NCBI RefSeq assembly: GCF_036785885.1
Contig: NC_092312.1
Span: 14,030,001-14,094,000, forward strand
Direction of reading: 5' to 3'
DNA from: Coffea arabica
Taxonomy: Eukaryota; Streptophyta; Magnoliopsida; Gentianales; Rubiaceae
DNA: 64,000 nucleotides
The position numbers and the translations under genes were made by a program. The notes beneath the pieces were generated by a model, which saw only the letters and a list, made by a program, of their open reading frames with translations, was not told the DNA's origin and did not search any database. Numbering within the stretch: position 1 is the stretch's first letter; each line of letters opens with the position of its first letter. Of this stretch, positions 38,901 through 49,411 are shown one piece after another.

Positions 38901-39580
38901 ATTCATTCCTGCTCACATGACAAACACGTAACTTAATCAGAAGTATGAAAGATAGTTAAAATGGAAAATTTTTTGAGCAAGTCGCGACCAAAATTGTGTT
39001 AAAAATTGCTATAACGACCAGTTGGAGAATTTTGATATTTAAAACCTTTTCTTTTGTAAAAGAATAATTATTTTCCACTGGTCATCATGTTGGCCTACCC
39101 TCTTGCTAAGGACCGCCATGGAATTTCCATTCACCTGGACCACAAACAACAAACATCCAAATATCTTAACACTCCACCTCCACGTATTGAAACCAAACCA
39201 AAAATATTGCTGTTGCTTGGCATCAAGCAATAGAACTTATCTTTATTCAGAAAACTAAGGAGATGCAGGTACTTTTAACTTTTTTTTCTATGCAAACATC
39301 GAACTTTTATTGTTATAGGACACCCATATTTCACTAGAGGAAAATAAATTAAACCTCATATGCCTGATCACAAATTACTGGACACAAATAAAAAGCACCA
39401 GAGTTTTTCATTTGACTAAAAAATCAATCTAAGCCGCGCAACTGAAGCATAAAAAAAAAAAAAAAAAAAAAAGCAAACGATACTTTTCAAAATTCTAAGA
39501 GCATACCTAAGGACTTACAAGTCCTTAATGACTTAGCTGAGATGAAAGTCAGGCGAACATTCTCGTTAGCTGCATTGCAA
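36000..39580. other. Spacer between duplication units 1 and 2
   Basis: No convincing gene. Open frames at 37235-37438 and 37889-38290 show no family I recognise. A diverged Stowaway-like end (TACTCCTTTTGTCCCATT) is near 37643. The rest is AT-rich. Confidence 0.4.
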
Positions 39581-39937
39581 TCTGATTACTGTTAGAAGAT
39601 GCAGTGGAGACAAAGTTGACAAACATTGCAAGTTGGTAAAAGAAGTAGTATTATGAAATTGAAGAAAATGCTTAAGTATTAGTACCAACGATAACAGTTT
39701 AAGACAAAGTTGACCAACATGATCACGGATTCACGAATCCATGTACTCCATAGACAGAACCAGAAAAAATTTCTTGAAATGGCGAATTTAATATACCTGA
39801 ACTTAAATGTATAACTTAAAATTTTTTAGGTTTTTATGGGGGGCAAGTTATAATTTATAAAGAGTGTTTTTGAAAATTTTTAATTTTGTAACGGGGGAAA
39901 ATTGAATTTTATACACTTTTCTGTTTTGGTTTTTTTT

Positions 39938-39956
39938 GGGGGGGGGGGGGGGTGTG
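39938..39956 (+). repeat. Poly-G tract
   Basis: A T-run followed by an uninterrupted run of about 18 G, then GTGGGGTGGGG. It lies in unit 2, left of hairpin C. Confidence 0.9.
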
Positions 39957-40074
39957 GGGTGGGGATGTGATCCGTCCCTGAATTGAACTCAGAAACCATA
40001 TAGAGGCTAACGGAAGAAAATGGTTAGGTAGTACCAAATTAAACCTTACCATGCTTTAATTCATCTTTGGATGG

Positions 40075-40165
40075 ATGGATTACTCGTTGGGCAAATCATT
40101 TACATATAGTCAGCTGAAAATTAGCTTCTGCCAGAGGAGTAGTTGCCCGGTAATGCAGCCAGAAA
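40075..40165 (-). pseudogene. Decayed MIR399 locus C (mature arm lost)
   Basis: On the minus strand the star-side arm survives as GGGCAACTACTCCTCTGGCA. On the mature side only the end of the miR399 sequence (GATTTGCCC) remains. The CTCCTTTGGCA complement and most of the loop present at loci A and E are missing, as if deleted. A normal precursor cannot form. Confidence 0.75.
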
Positions 40166-40213
40166 CTTCAACTCCGGCCATTGGTGCAGTGAACAAAGCT
40201 TGAGGTGGAAAAT

Positions 40214-40266
40214 GGATATATAGGTCATGGAATAAGCCTGTTTATTCCATGTCAACAGCATATTCT
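40214..40266 (-). promoter_or_regulatory. MIR399 locus C promoter relic: P1BS and TATA-like box
   Basis: On the minus strand, GAATATGC (40265-40258) fits GNATATNC, and a CCTATATATCC TATA-like box follows at 40223-40213. Both are in the same order as at locus A, so the promoter seems retained although the hairpin is broken. Confidence 0.65.
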
Positions 40267-40984
40267 GCAAAAAGTGAGTTTAATTTCTTCATCAATAGTT
40301 GTTAAACTGTTGGATTCAGGATTTTTTTTCTCTTAAGAACTGACACTTCTTGTGTCCCTCCATGATGAAAGAATGAGTAGCATATTCAGGAAAAACCATA
40401 TTTAGTGTATACTGAATATATAATTCTAGAATTATCTAACTACGCCGAGAGAGCAAAGAGTAAAATGAAGATAAACCATCATACATAGGTAGTTCTTTCA
40501 TGGTAAATTTATGTTCCCTTTACATATAATAGGCTGATCTATAGCATGATATATACCGTAAGTTCGGTATCCTTCACTGTTGAAAATACGTGATTTTCTC
40601 CTAACAGTAGTTAGCCTTTTTTTTTTTTTTTTTTGTCAAACTTTTGGAGGAACGAAGCTTTTACAGCGTGAATAAATCCAAGTTCTTCACCAAGCAGAGA
40701 GAAAAGTGTAATAATATGGATGGATTTCTTTATCTACATGGAGTAAATAGATGACAGGAGTCGACGGATGTCTTATATATAGTGCCTTCAAGAGATTTGT
40801 CATATCAATGTTTTAAAAGGCGTTTCTTAGGAGAGTCATCGGGTGAGGCTTAGGGCGGGCGACGATGGAATGGGGGCGCAATTGTTATTGGGGGTCAGAT
40901 TATTTTCTTTCTTGATTTCTACCAAAAATTCTTTTTATGACTTTTTTTTTTTTTTTTTTACACTAGCGGCACATCTGACCTAGC

Positions 40985-41104
40985 CTATCCTACTCCTACT
41001 CCTAAGAGGGGGGACTTACTATAAGGGAAGCGACTCTGGGGAGTGGGCCAATTGAGTCTACTCCTACTCCTAAGAGAGGGGGACTTACTGTAAGGGAAGC
41101 GACT
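40985..41104. repeat. Tandem repeat of a CTCCTAAGAG...GACTTA unit
   Basis: Units of the form 'actcctactcctaagag(g)n-gacttact(a/g)taagggaagcgact' occur at about 40985-41037 and 41057-41104. A third partial copy resumes at 41910-41950 on the far side of the hAT element, showing that the element inserted into this repeat. Confidence 0.8.
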
Positions 41105-41112
41105 ACTCCTAC

Positions 41113-41909
41113 TAGGGATGGCAATGGGGGCGGGTGCCCCGCCCCGCGGGGGGCTCTCGGGGCGGGGGTTGGGGCGGGGGGTGGGGCGGGGGCGGGGGGG
41201 AATTTTTTCCCCCCGCTTAGAAACGGGGCGGGGGGCGGGGGAGTATACCCCCGCCCCGCCCCCCGCAAAACAAAAAAAAAATTAAAAATATATATAATTA
41301 TATATAACATATAAGTTAATTAGTTATAAACTTATGATAATGATATTATTAGTTAGATATACTATATAATGTATATTAGTTTATGTAATATAATTGATAT
41401 AATCAATTATATGAATAATTCTACATGTCTACTAATAGAATTTATTAATTAGTTATATTAAATTTACTAATATATTTATACTAAATTTCTAATTACACTT
41501 AATAGAATAACACTTTTTTCTAAAAAAAAAAGCACAAACACAATAATGAATTAGTGATTGCATTTGTACTAAAAGTGAAAACTTGACTATTTTAGTTATA
41601 TTTATTTCATCATATTGGATTGTATTAAAATAACTTTTGTTTGATTATTTTTATGAGTTTCAATTGTAAAATTACAATAAATAATAATTTGGTGATGTGT
41701 TGATATTTTAGTACTTGATTATTTATTAAAATTTAATTATAATAAAATTATATAATAAAATTTTATTAACCCCGCGGGGGCACCCGCGGGGGAAGCGGGG
41801 CGGGGCGGGAGGCGGGGGACGGGGCGGGGGACGGGGGGAACTAATAGGCAACGGGGCGGGGGACGGGGGAGGGGTCCCCCGCCCCAACCCCGCCCCGTTG
41901 CCATCCCTA
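41113..41909. mobile_element. Non-autonomous hAT-type element with GC-rich ends, 797 bp
   Basis: Terminal inverted repeats TAGGGATGGCAA...TTGCCATCCCTA are flanked by a perfect 8-bp target duplication ACTCCTAC (41105-41112 and 41910-41917), the hallmark of hAT transposition. Subterminal regions are dense runs of GGGGCGGGG and its complement, while the core (41270-41770) is very AT-rich. There is no transposase. The open frame at 41002-41310 is low-complexity. Confidence 0.92.
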
Positions 41910-41917
41910 ACTCCTAC

Positions 41918-42715
41918 TCCTAAGCCTACTCCTAAGAGGGGACTTAATCACCATCTAATCAGACGGGTGCACTACTCACCCGCATGGATTTAGAACACTC
42001 CTTATATTGAGGTACATTGATGGGAGGTAAGGTTTGAACTTTTGATCTCCCACTTCACAATATACAGTGGTGGCCAACTCCTCTATTGGGAGTTGGTTTT
42101 TTTTATGACTTTGTTTCCTATACATTTTTTCCCTTGATGCCAAGATATGGTTATTCTCTGCCAACATACTAGATGACTGATGTACTAGTTATCCTTTAGA
42201 CTTTGACGCTTCATTGTTTGTTTTTATTTGTTTTTTTTTTATTTTAAATGAACGTAATCCGTGGGTTTGAGAAAATGAGTATTAGCTTTATTATTGGGAT
42301 ATTTCTATGGTCATAAAATCGCGCGCAAAACTCTTAAAAAAATATATTAAGATTAAGGATTTGAATTTATTGCTTAAATTTGTCATTTATGACTTTATTG
42401 CTTAAGTTTGCAATTTTATATTTGAATATGACTATGTAAACCGAGTTTGTTTGAAACATTGAAGGTTATATTTTTTGCGTTATGATTTTGCTTTTTAGGT
42501 AAGAATAATTTTTTAATAATGTTTCTTAATTTTATTTAAATATTTTTCTCTAATACATATATATATTTTGTAACTGTTACCATATTATTTTACTTTATTG
42601 TATTTTTAAATACTTAAAAATTAAAATTTGTGAGGCCATGCCTTGAGGTTTTCGTTCCGTTTGGACAGATATAAAACTTCGACCCATACCTTGGCCTTGT
42701 AAAACGTTGATCATA
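41918..42715. other. AT-rich spacer inside unit 2
   Basis: No supported gene or structured element. Homology to the other units resumes near 42720. Confidence 0.35.
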
Positions 42716-42904
42716 TTTGAGCACTCAAAGCATAAGGCGCTGTCTGCTAAGAAAATTAAGTTCTCCTTATGGGCTGTCTGTGGATGGCTTTCTACTCTTC
42801 AAAGAGGCAAATCTTGTTAGAGGCCAGAATAAGCTGGAAAGGGAGAAAAGGTATCTTAAATATGCATTTGACTTTATATATACCTGCTTGATCTGTGCTG
42901 GCAA

Positions 42905-42990
42905 AATCAAAAGATAAGAAAGTAAATCTTTTGGTAATAAACAACAAGATCAAAAGATAAGAAAGTAAACCTTTTGGTACTAAACAAAAG
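42905..42990. repeat. Two-copy tandem repeat, about 45-bp unit
   Basis: The sequence 'atcaaaagataagaaagtaaa(t/c)cttttggta(a/c)taaaca' occurs twice in succession, with two or three differences between copies. It lies immediately left of the hAT-type MITE at 43001. Confidence 0.85.
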
Positions 42991-43000
42991 GTGTAGGAGC

Positions 43001-43364
43001 TAGGGCTGTTCACGAATCAGCTCGAACTCGGTCAATATCGAGCTCAAGCTAATCAAGTCAAAGTCGAACTCGAACTCAAAAATATTCAACTCGTTACTCG
43101 CGAGCTCGATTATATATATTTTTTATTTTTTATTTTAATAGTAAAATTACACATATATCTCTAATATATTATTCGTTAAAAAATTATTATTTTATTCATT
43201 TTTAAAAATAAAATAATTATTTTTTATAAATAAAATAATTATTTTTATTTTATTTTTTAAGCTCGAGCTCGAGTTCGAGTTCGAGTTCAAGTTTCATAAA
43301 ATTAACTGAATGCTTGACTCAATTAAGCCAAAATTCGACTTAATCCGACTCGTTTGCACACCTA
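43001..43364. mobile_element. hAT-type MITE with GAGCTCGAG subterminal repeats (diverged copy)
   Basis: The left end TAGGGCTGTTCACGAAT and right end CGTTTGCACACCTA form the same kind of termini as the copies at 50738 and 52731. Subterminal 'gagctcgagttcgag' repeats flank an AT-rich core. The expected 8-bp flanks (GTAGGAGC and GCGGTAGC) match only partly, so this is probably an older insertion. It sits between the conserved blocks of unit 2. Confidence 0.75.
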
Positions 43365-43830
43365 GCGGTAGCGCATGCACCCTTATGGTACCATAGTATG
43401 CATCCACTCATTTCTAGCTTCAATTTCAGCCCCTGAACTTTCAAGAACAACTGTCCATATACATGCATGCATGTCGACATTAAGGTAATGTACGGACAGA
43501 ATTATGGATAGATTTGGAATATAATCGAATGGAAGATGGCCCGGTATTAGCAACAAAGTAATTAATATTACACAGACAAATCCTACTACAGGCATGCTTT
43601 TTTTTTTTAATTATTATTATTAAAGAGAAGAATCTCTATCCATTTTTCCAAACAAAGACATATAATAAATCCTCGTAAAAATGAAGACACGATTTCAATT
43701 CTTTCAATGTTCATCAAAGGGCATCTAAATCACAAAAAAGCAAAAATGTGTAGACATACAAAAGTCTTGCACAAGGGATCGCTAGTGATGGAGGGAATCA
43801 AAACCAAGGATGAGTAAAAGAATTGTCCTA

Positions 43831-43890
43831 GCATATGCTAACTCTTTCTTTGGCATATCCAAATTAAGGTGCGGACCTTCTTTCTATAAG
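43831..43890 (+). promoter_or_regulatory. MIR399 locus D promoter: two P1BS and TATA-like box
   Basis: GCATATGC (43831-43838) and GCATATCC (43853-43860) both fit GNATATNC with the same 22-bp spacing as locus B. They are followed by TTTCTATAAG at 43881-43890. Confidence 0.78.
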
Positions 43891-43951
43891 AAGCAGTCTC
43901 CAATTTCTGTGGCATTTCAAGCTCAAGTTTTTCTTTGAAGTTAAGGGAAAA

Positions 43952-44054
43952 TGTGGTGTAGGACTAACAGTGCAATCCTCCCTGTGGCATGAGGTCAATG
44001 CAAATGCATACTTCATCATGCCTAAGGAGAATTGCCCTGCTATTCACTACCACA
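43952..44054 (+). ncRNA. MIR399: MIR399-type hairpin, locus D (seed variant)
   Basis: The 3' arm (44019-44039) reads TGCCTAAGGAGAATTGCCC then TG. It equals locus B except for A to T at miRNA position 5. The 5' arm (GCAATCCTCCCTGTGGCATG) pairs imperfectly, but the lower stem TGTGGT with ACCACA is clear. With a seed change and weak pairing it may be a diverged miR399-like gene or a decaying one. The promoter is intact. Confidence 0.65.
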
Positions 44055-44621
44055 AGTCATTTGCATACACATTGTGTTCATTTTCCTTGAAAATTTTTCT
44101 TGAAAAGGAGAAGTATAATTTTTTTGAGACGCCATCGCGACATTCATTACCATGTTTTCCATTCCATTAAAAGAGTTCATACTACATATTCGAAATTTCG
44201 AATTGCATGATCATTTACTTCGAAGAAAAAACTTTTCACTTACAAAAAAAATGAGCCAAAATTTTACTTCACTTGACTTTTCTTGTGCACTGTGAGTCCC
44301 AATGCTTCTTCTATATCTAAATCCTCAGCAAATATTCCTTCACGAAGTGACCAATTAAATAGAGCCAGAAGATTAGCAACGACAAGATCAATGAGTGGGA
44401 CAGAAAAATCAATTCCAGGACAACTCCTCCCTGTCCCGTACCGGATCAGCTCAAAATTTTGCCCCTGGAATCCACCGAGCTATTGAAGAATCTTTCTGGC
44501 TTGAAGTCATTTGGCTTTTCCCAGAATGTAGGGTCAGTAGCAATTGAAGCTCTTGTTTTGACCAGAATTTGGAACCCTCCTATCATGCAACTCTCAAGAG
44601 TTTCTCTAGGAACAAGTAAAG

Positions 44622-44643
44622 GGGGGGGGGGGGGGGGGGGGGG
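44622..44643 (+). repeat. Poly-G tract inside the P450 pseudogene
   Basis: An uninterrupted run of about 22 G (C on the gene strand) lies exactly where P450s encode the proline-rich HPPxP segment. It looks like expansion of CCN codons into a mononucleotide run. Confidence 0.9.
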
Positions 44644-44899
44644 GTTGTGGATGCAGCCTCAATGACACATTTATTACCAGCTTTAGGTAGGTGAGTTTTG
44701 AAAGATCAGTTTCTTCCACCTTTCTTTTTGCCTTGATGGCTTCTTTGACTTGCTGTTGAGCTTTTCTTTTCACCACTGGATTCCTAATTGTTTCCTCCCT
44801 TGGCTATGACCAAGTTGCAGCAGAACTATCACTTCCAGCTACAGGAATGTCTTGTAATGCTCAACTTAATTAATGGTTGGCTAGTTCAAATATATCTAT

Positions 44900-45600
44900 G
44901 TGCATGTATGTGTGTGTGTGTATGTATAAGCTCTAGACATATAGGTTAAACATGAGGTAAACTATAATATTTCTAGTTAGGTAAAGGGTAATTACAGATA
45001 GGGTCATAAATTAATCAAAATTTACTATTAATGTGAGCTAACATGGATCTTTGCTAGATTAAAAATTAAGCAAAATATGCTCCATTTGAGGTGGTTATAA
45101 TAAAATCTTATGCTAGCTTGGCTCCGATGATAGTCAAGTCAATCACGAATATAAATATTATAAATTATGTGTGCGTTCAGGCTATAAAGATCAAATCAAG
45201 CTCTTGTTTTTTTTTTTTTCTAAGAAAAATCATAGTTTCATTCATGAAATCTGCACCAGTGTTAGAATATACAAGATCAAATGAAGCTAGAAAAGTATAA
45301 TGTTGGATTTTAGTATTATAGACCAAGTCATGTGACTGAGAAATGTATTTTCAAATTATATCAAGATGTTCATTTGGATTAATCACTAAATTATGAATCA
45401 TTTGAGATATGGAAGTATTATTTACTTGAAGAGTCGTCCGAATCTGAGAACTCAATTGTTGAAAAATGGGTGGAACTGCACAGGAAAATCAATGTCACAG
45501 AGAAACAAAGGCTAAAGATTGCTCATAGCTCGTTTCCACCCTACATAATTTACACGAATACAAATACTTCATGAAAAAAGGAAATAAAAGAAGGGAGAAA
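44900..45600 (-). other. Presumed intron of the P450 pseudogene
   Basis: Non-coding AT-rich sequence between the two P450 exon remnants, in the position of the single intron typical of CYP71-type genes. It includes a GT/AT-rich microsatellite near 44900-44930. Confidence 0.5.
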
Positions 45601-46327
45601 ATTAAGGATATGCATATTATAAGTATTCCTTTAATATTTTTATTTTGGTTAGACTGATTGCTTGGGCTGCATCTCCCTGGATTCGGAGCAATACATCAAC
45701 AGGATCATCGTGCTCGGGTTTAATTCTCTGGGGATCGTGATGCTCCTGTATTAACTTGTCAAAGAAATCATCCAGCTCCCTGAAGTTCTTATCGAGCCTT
45801 GAGTCCAGGGCATTAAACTTGTTAGGCCATTCCATCGATTCAAAAAAATCAGCAATATTGGGTTCAACTAGCAAGTTTTGTGGTTCATGAAGAATTGCAT
45901 GGAATCCGCTACTGCCACCATGACTACGACCAAAAGCAGGACGACAAATAACATTTTTGGAGAGGGTAAAAGACAGTTAGCTAATGTTGATAGAAATATT
46001 TGGTGAACAAGATAGTAATGTGTTGACCACTGAAGCCACCTCTTCATCACAAATTGCCTTAAAAGATTGCACTCTTTTTGCACTTAGCAACTCCAAGACT
46101 ATTATTTTTCTCATCTCCCCCCCCCCCCCCAATATTCACCATAGCGTACGTGCAAATGATAGGGTTTCGACTGAGAAATGCTACTCAGACTAGTGCCTCT
46201 GTGGCATCATTTCCATGATGGGATGTTTGTCGTCTTTTGAATGAGCCTAGTCGAATGCAATAAGAAATTTATTTAGAGATACTTATTTGGCCGAAAGTAG
46301 TAAAATAGGATAGGCTTATAATTAATT

Positions 46328-46683
46328 GGGGAAAAGTACTAGTAACTCCTTGTGGTTTCGTGTATTATCATATGAATCTTCTAATGTTTCAAAATATCTA
46401 CATAAAACAAAGTTTTAACCACTTTGTATAAAATCATAAGAAGATTACTTGAATATATGTAAAACCATAGACGTATATGCAAAAAATCATATGAATTAAA
46501 AAGGATATTATAATTTTATTGCACACATTTTTTAAGCACATTTGGTTCAAAGGCTAAAATCGGAGGTACATTTCGTTCATTTTTCACTTTATACCAAAGG
46601 GGGATTGTGTGCTTATTTTGAAACTTTAGTGGGGTCTTATATCAATATTCAAAACTATATTGGGGTTATTAGTAATTTACCCT
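46328..46683. mobile_element. MITE-like inverted-repeat element, about 355 bp
   Basis: The left end 'ggggaaaagtactagtaac' and the right end 'attagtaatttaccc' are imperfect reverse complements. The interior contains further inverted phrases typical of a foldback MITE. No target duplication is clear, and no protein is encoded. A TTA microsatellite follows at 46684-46708. Confidence 0.5.
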
Positions 46684-46709
46684 TATTATTATTATTATTA
46701 TTATTATTT

Positions 46710-47660
46710 CTTTAGCATGATACAACTCATTCAGAATTCTTTTGGGGGAAACAGCTCACTCTGTATCAAACAAAACTCTAGAGTTGGTAAAGGGGTAATC
46801 ACACCTCATCCAGGAAATTGATGGAGTCATTCCAAGCAGCAGGAATCAAGCACATCTACGCAGAGCGGCATAGACGTGCAGATTTTGTAGCTGAGGAGGG
46901 GGGCGAGCAAGAATCTTTTCTTTGCTGGATTGTAATCCCACTATTTAGCTATTGGTTGGAAGATGACTGTCTAGGATTTTCCGCTTTTGTTATGAAAAGA
47001 AGGGGTGCCCCCCGGTGTTGGGGCCGGGGGGGGGGGGGCGGGGAAGAGGTTCACTATCAAAGAGTGAAAACAGGGCCAAACATCAAACGCAGCCTTCTTG
47101 GTCCCGCCGCCGCCGTCGTCTTCAACACTGACGCGCTGTTACATTGGACCACCGACACATATAAATTAGAATATGACGACTGTTTGTGTATCAAAAAGTT
47201 ACACATAATACAAGAATAAAGGAGGAGGAAATAAATGCTGTGCGTGTTAATTTCATTTATAAGTTTGTTAATTTTTCAGTTACTCTAAATAAAGAGGTAT
47301 AGCTTTTTTATCATGTATTTTTTTAAAAAAATTTTAATAAATAAGTCGAAATTTATGCCTAACCGACTAACCCCCGCCATTTCTCAGTGATTTCCTTAAG
47401 AAAAAGGAGGTGGAAATAATTACACGAAGAAAGTAAAATAGAAAGAAAAGAAAAAACAATTATGCACACGGAGTCCTCGACTTGATCAACTTGAGAGGTC
47501 CTTGACCTCCTCGAGACACTGGGTCCATTTGGGTACCGTAATTTGGAAAAAAAATTTCAAATATTATCATAGCATCATAAATATAAATTTTTATTAATTC
47601 CCATATGAATCATTCACATAAAGTGTTATAGGTGTTATTCCAAGTAATCTCCTATCTTTC
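46710..47660. other. Spacer downstream of the MYB gene
   Basis: No supported gene. It contains a poly-G tract with GC-rich flanks (about 47026-47043). The open frame spanning it (46818-47219) is partly low-complexity and unrecognised. Confidence 0.4.
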
Positions 47661-47675
47661 TACCAAGATGATTTA

Positions 47676-49191
47676 TTAGTTGTCATGATGCCAGACCAAT
47701 GCAGGATCAAGAAGAGTTGTGATGGAACCAAGATCTGCATGATTACGATCATCATGCGAAAGCCATCTTGGACAAGAGTTGGGAGAAAAATGGTTGGCCT
47801 CAGCCTCATCATTGGTCTCAATGTTGGTACCCTCGGTCCCAACCTCATCATTGGTCTCACCGTTGGTACCCTCTGCTACTCTCTCGATAAATTCGTGTTC
47901 GAATCCTCCGAAATCCGTGTTGAGAAAATCCAAAAGGAACTTGTCCTCGATTTCGAAATCCATCATGAAGCCCGATAAGTAGCCTTCTTCTCCGGGAAAA
48001 ATTGGTAGTGATTCCTTTACCCCACCTGAAGGTGGCTCCGGACCAACGGTGTTGTTATGACCAGTAGGAGTTTTGTTGAAGTTGTTTTTGGCATCACTGC
48101 TGGGCGGTGGAGCTTGAGCTTTCACCGCCATAATAATACCGGCTTGTTCTGCACCTGCAGAAGCTTGCAAGTCTGCGTTGATGAAAACTTTAGTGCACCT
48201 CCTAGCTTTGGTTCGGATCACAGGAGTACAGAAGGATCCAAGCTTTTCTGAATTTGGTGGTTTGTCAGCACTCGTTAAATTTTGCAGTACTGCTGATCTG
48301 GACCTAGTTGATGACGGTTTGCGTTTTGTGCTGGAGGAGCTGTCTAAGTGTTGGCTGTCTTGAATTTGAATTTTTTTGACGATGTTGGTGTTCCAATAGT
48401 TCTTGATCTCATTGTCTGTTCGTCCCGGAAGCCTTCCAGCTATCAAAGACCACCTGCAAGGCAACACTGATGACCCTTAACTTAAAGATAGGAATTAGGA
48501 ACATAGGAATGCTGTAGATGTTGTGATTTCACTTCAGCATGATACACTTTCTCCCCCAAGTATAGAGCCCAATTTTTAGGAAATTGAAAGAATTTTATAT
48601 ACGTCCATGACTTTCAAAGATACAGCGTCTAAGAATCCTAAAAGCCTATACCTAACAACTGTCAAATTCTCGACAAACTAGGTAAAAGTACGTGTTGGCC
48701 CATCTGCTACACATCACGCAGAAAAAGGTATCGTTACCGGTGCCAGAATGCCAACAAAATGTAAAACGTACATATCAAAGTAAGCATGAATGGTGAAATG
48801 ACAGGCCTGTTTCCAAGGAGCTTGTGTAGCCTGATTATGAGGTCCTCTTCATCATCGGTTATGTTTCCTCTCTTGATATCAGGTCTAAGATAGTTCAACC
48901 AACGAAGTCTGCAACTCTTCCCGCATCTTTTGAGACCTAGTTTTTCGCCAGTTAATTTACACCGAGTAATACGAGACTTCAGCTTTTTTATTCCACTATA
49001 AACACTTATCAAGCACCTCAATCATCATGCACTTAATCTGATCAAAGTAGTAACTGACCTGCTCGTTTGGCAAGACTTGTCCATTTTCCTGCGCCGTGGG
49101 ACTGGACATAGTCTCTTAGCATTTTATCTTCCAATGGAGTCCAAGCCCCTCTGTTTAAGCCTTCCCTAGCACAACATGGGCGTCTCCCCAT
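47676..49191 (-). CDS. R2R3-MYB transcription factor, TT2-like (subgroup 5)
   Basis: Predicted nuclear regulator of proanthocyanidin (condensed tannin) synthesis, acting with bHLH and WD40 partners as known for TT2/MYB123. Exons 49191-49059 (133 bp), 48936-48807 (130 bp) and 48453-47676 (778 bp) give 346 residues. The first two lengths are the classic R2R3-MYB pattern. The start is [12 protein letters not shown]2 ends near [10 protein letters not shown] and R3 near [10 protein letters not shown]3 carries the bHLH-contact signature D76-L77, R80, L84, L91, R95. The subgroup 5 motif [12 protein letters not shown] is at 166-177. Intron 2 starts GC rather than GT. A 13-residue acidic segment (EGTNxETNDE) is duplicated near the C terminus. 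The acidic tail is plausibly the activation domain. Confidence 0.9.
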
Positions 49192-49360
49192 CTTTCTTTC
49201 TTTCCTTCTTGTGCTTGTATTTCGAAAGTTTGAACGACTATTACTGTGTGAATGGATTCTTGTGCCAAGAGAGACAGTGAGCGGCCTTGGTCACTGAATA
49301 AGATCTCGGGAGTGAGTATAGCTATTCGTTCTCCCGGAATGGTAGAGGAATGCGTGCACA

Positions 49361-49366
49361 TTTATA
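49361..49366 (-). promoter_or_regulatory. TATA box of the MYB gene
   Basis: TATAAA on the minus strand in a GCTATAAATG context lies about 170 bp upstream of the start codon. This is consistent with a leader of about 140 nt. Confidence 0.6.
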
Positions 49367-49411
49367 GCGGCCTTTTTCATATGTATGGTTTGTACTCAAA
49401 CCAAAAATATA

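Larger units (their letters stand above)
39590..46120. repeat. MIR399 duplication unit 2 (divergent pair plus P450 relic)
   Basis: Homologous in order to units 1 and 3: a left-edge 'gttagaagatgcagtggagacaaag', hairpin C (minus), a right-half block from 42790, promoter and hairpin D (plus), then a minus-strand P450 pseudogene. It has been invaded by hAT-type elements at 41113 and 43001. Confidence 0.75.
44270..46120 (-). pseudogene. Cytochrome P450 pseudogene, CYP71 clan
   Basis: Two exon remnants on the minus strand. The upstream piece (46115-45640) translates to a P450 segment with FGRSHGG, then NIADFFESMEW and later DPVDVLLRIQ. It contains a frameshift and lacks the N-terminal membrane anchor. 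The downstream piece (44860-44270) has an I-helix AGSDSSAATW followed by an in-frame TAG. Its K-helix position reads VSLR instead of ExxR. A long C-run (G on plus, about 44622-44643) replaces the conserved proline-rich HPPxP codons. The PERF motif (KPERFF) is present. The heme loop YGTGRSCPG is one residue short. These lesions make it non-functional. Family placement is from general P450 motif knowledge. Confidence 0.88.

Noticed and set aside
41002..41310. 102-residue proline-rich open frame
   Set aside because: It is the translated GC-rich terminus of the hAT element, low complexity with no coding signal.
46818..47219. Open frame with a stretch like a retroelement RNase H (HIYAERHRRADFVAEEG)
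   Set aside because: The resemblance covers fewer than 20 residues, catalytic residues are not visible and the rest crosses a poly-G tract. Could be a relic, not callable.
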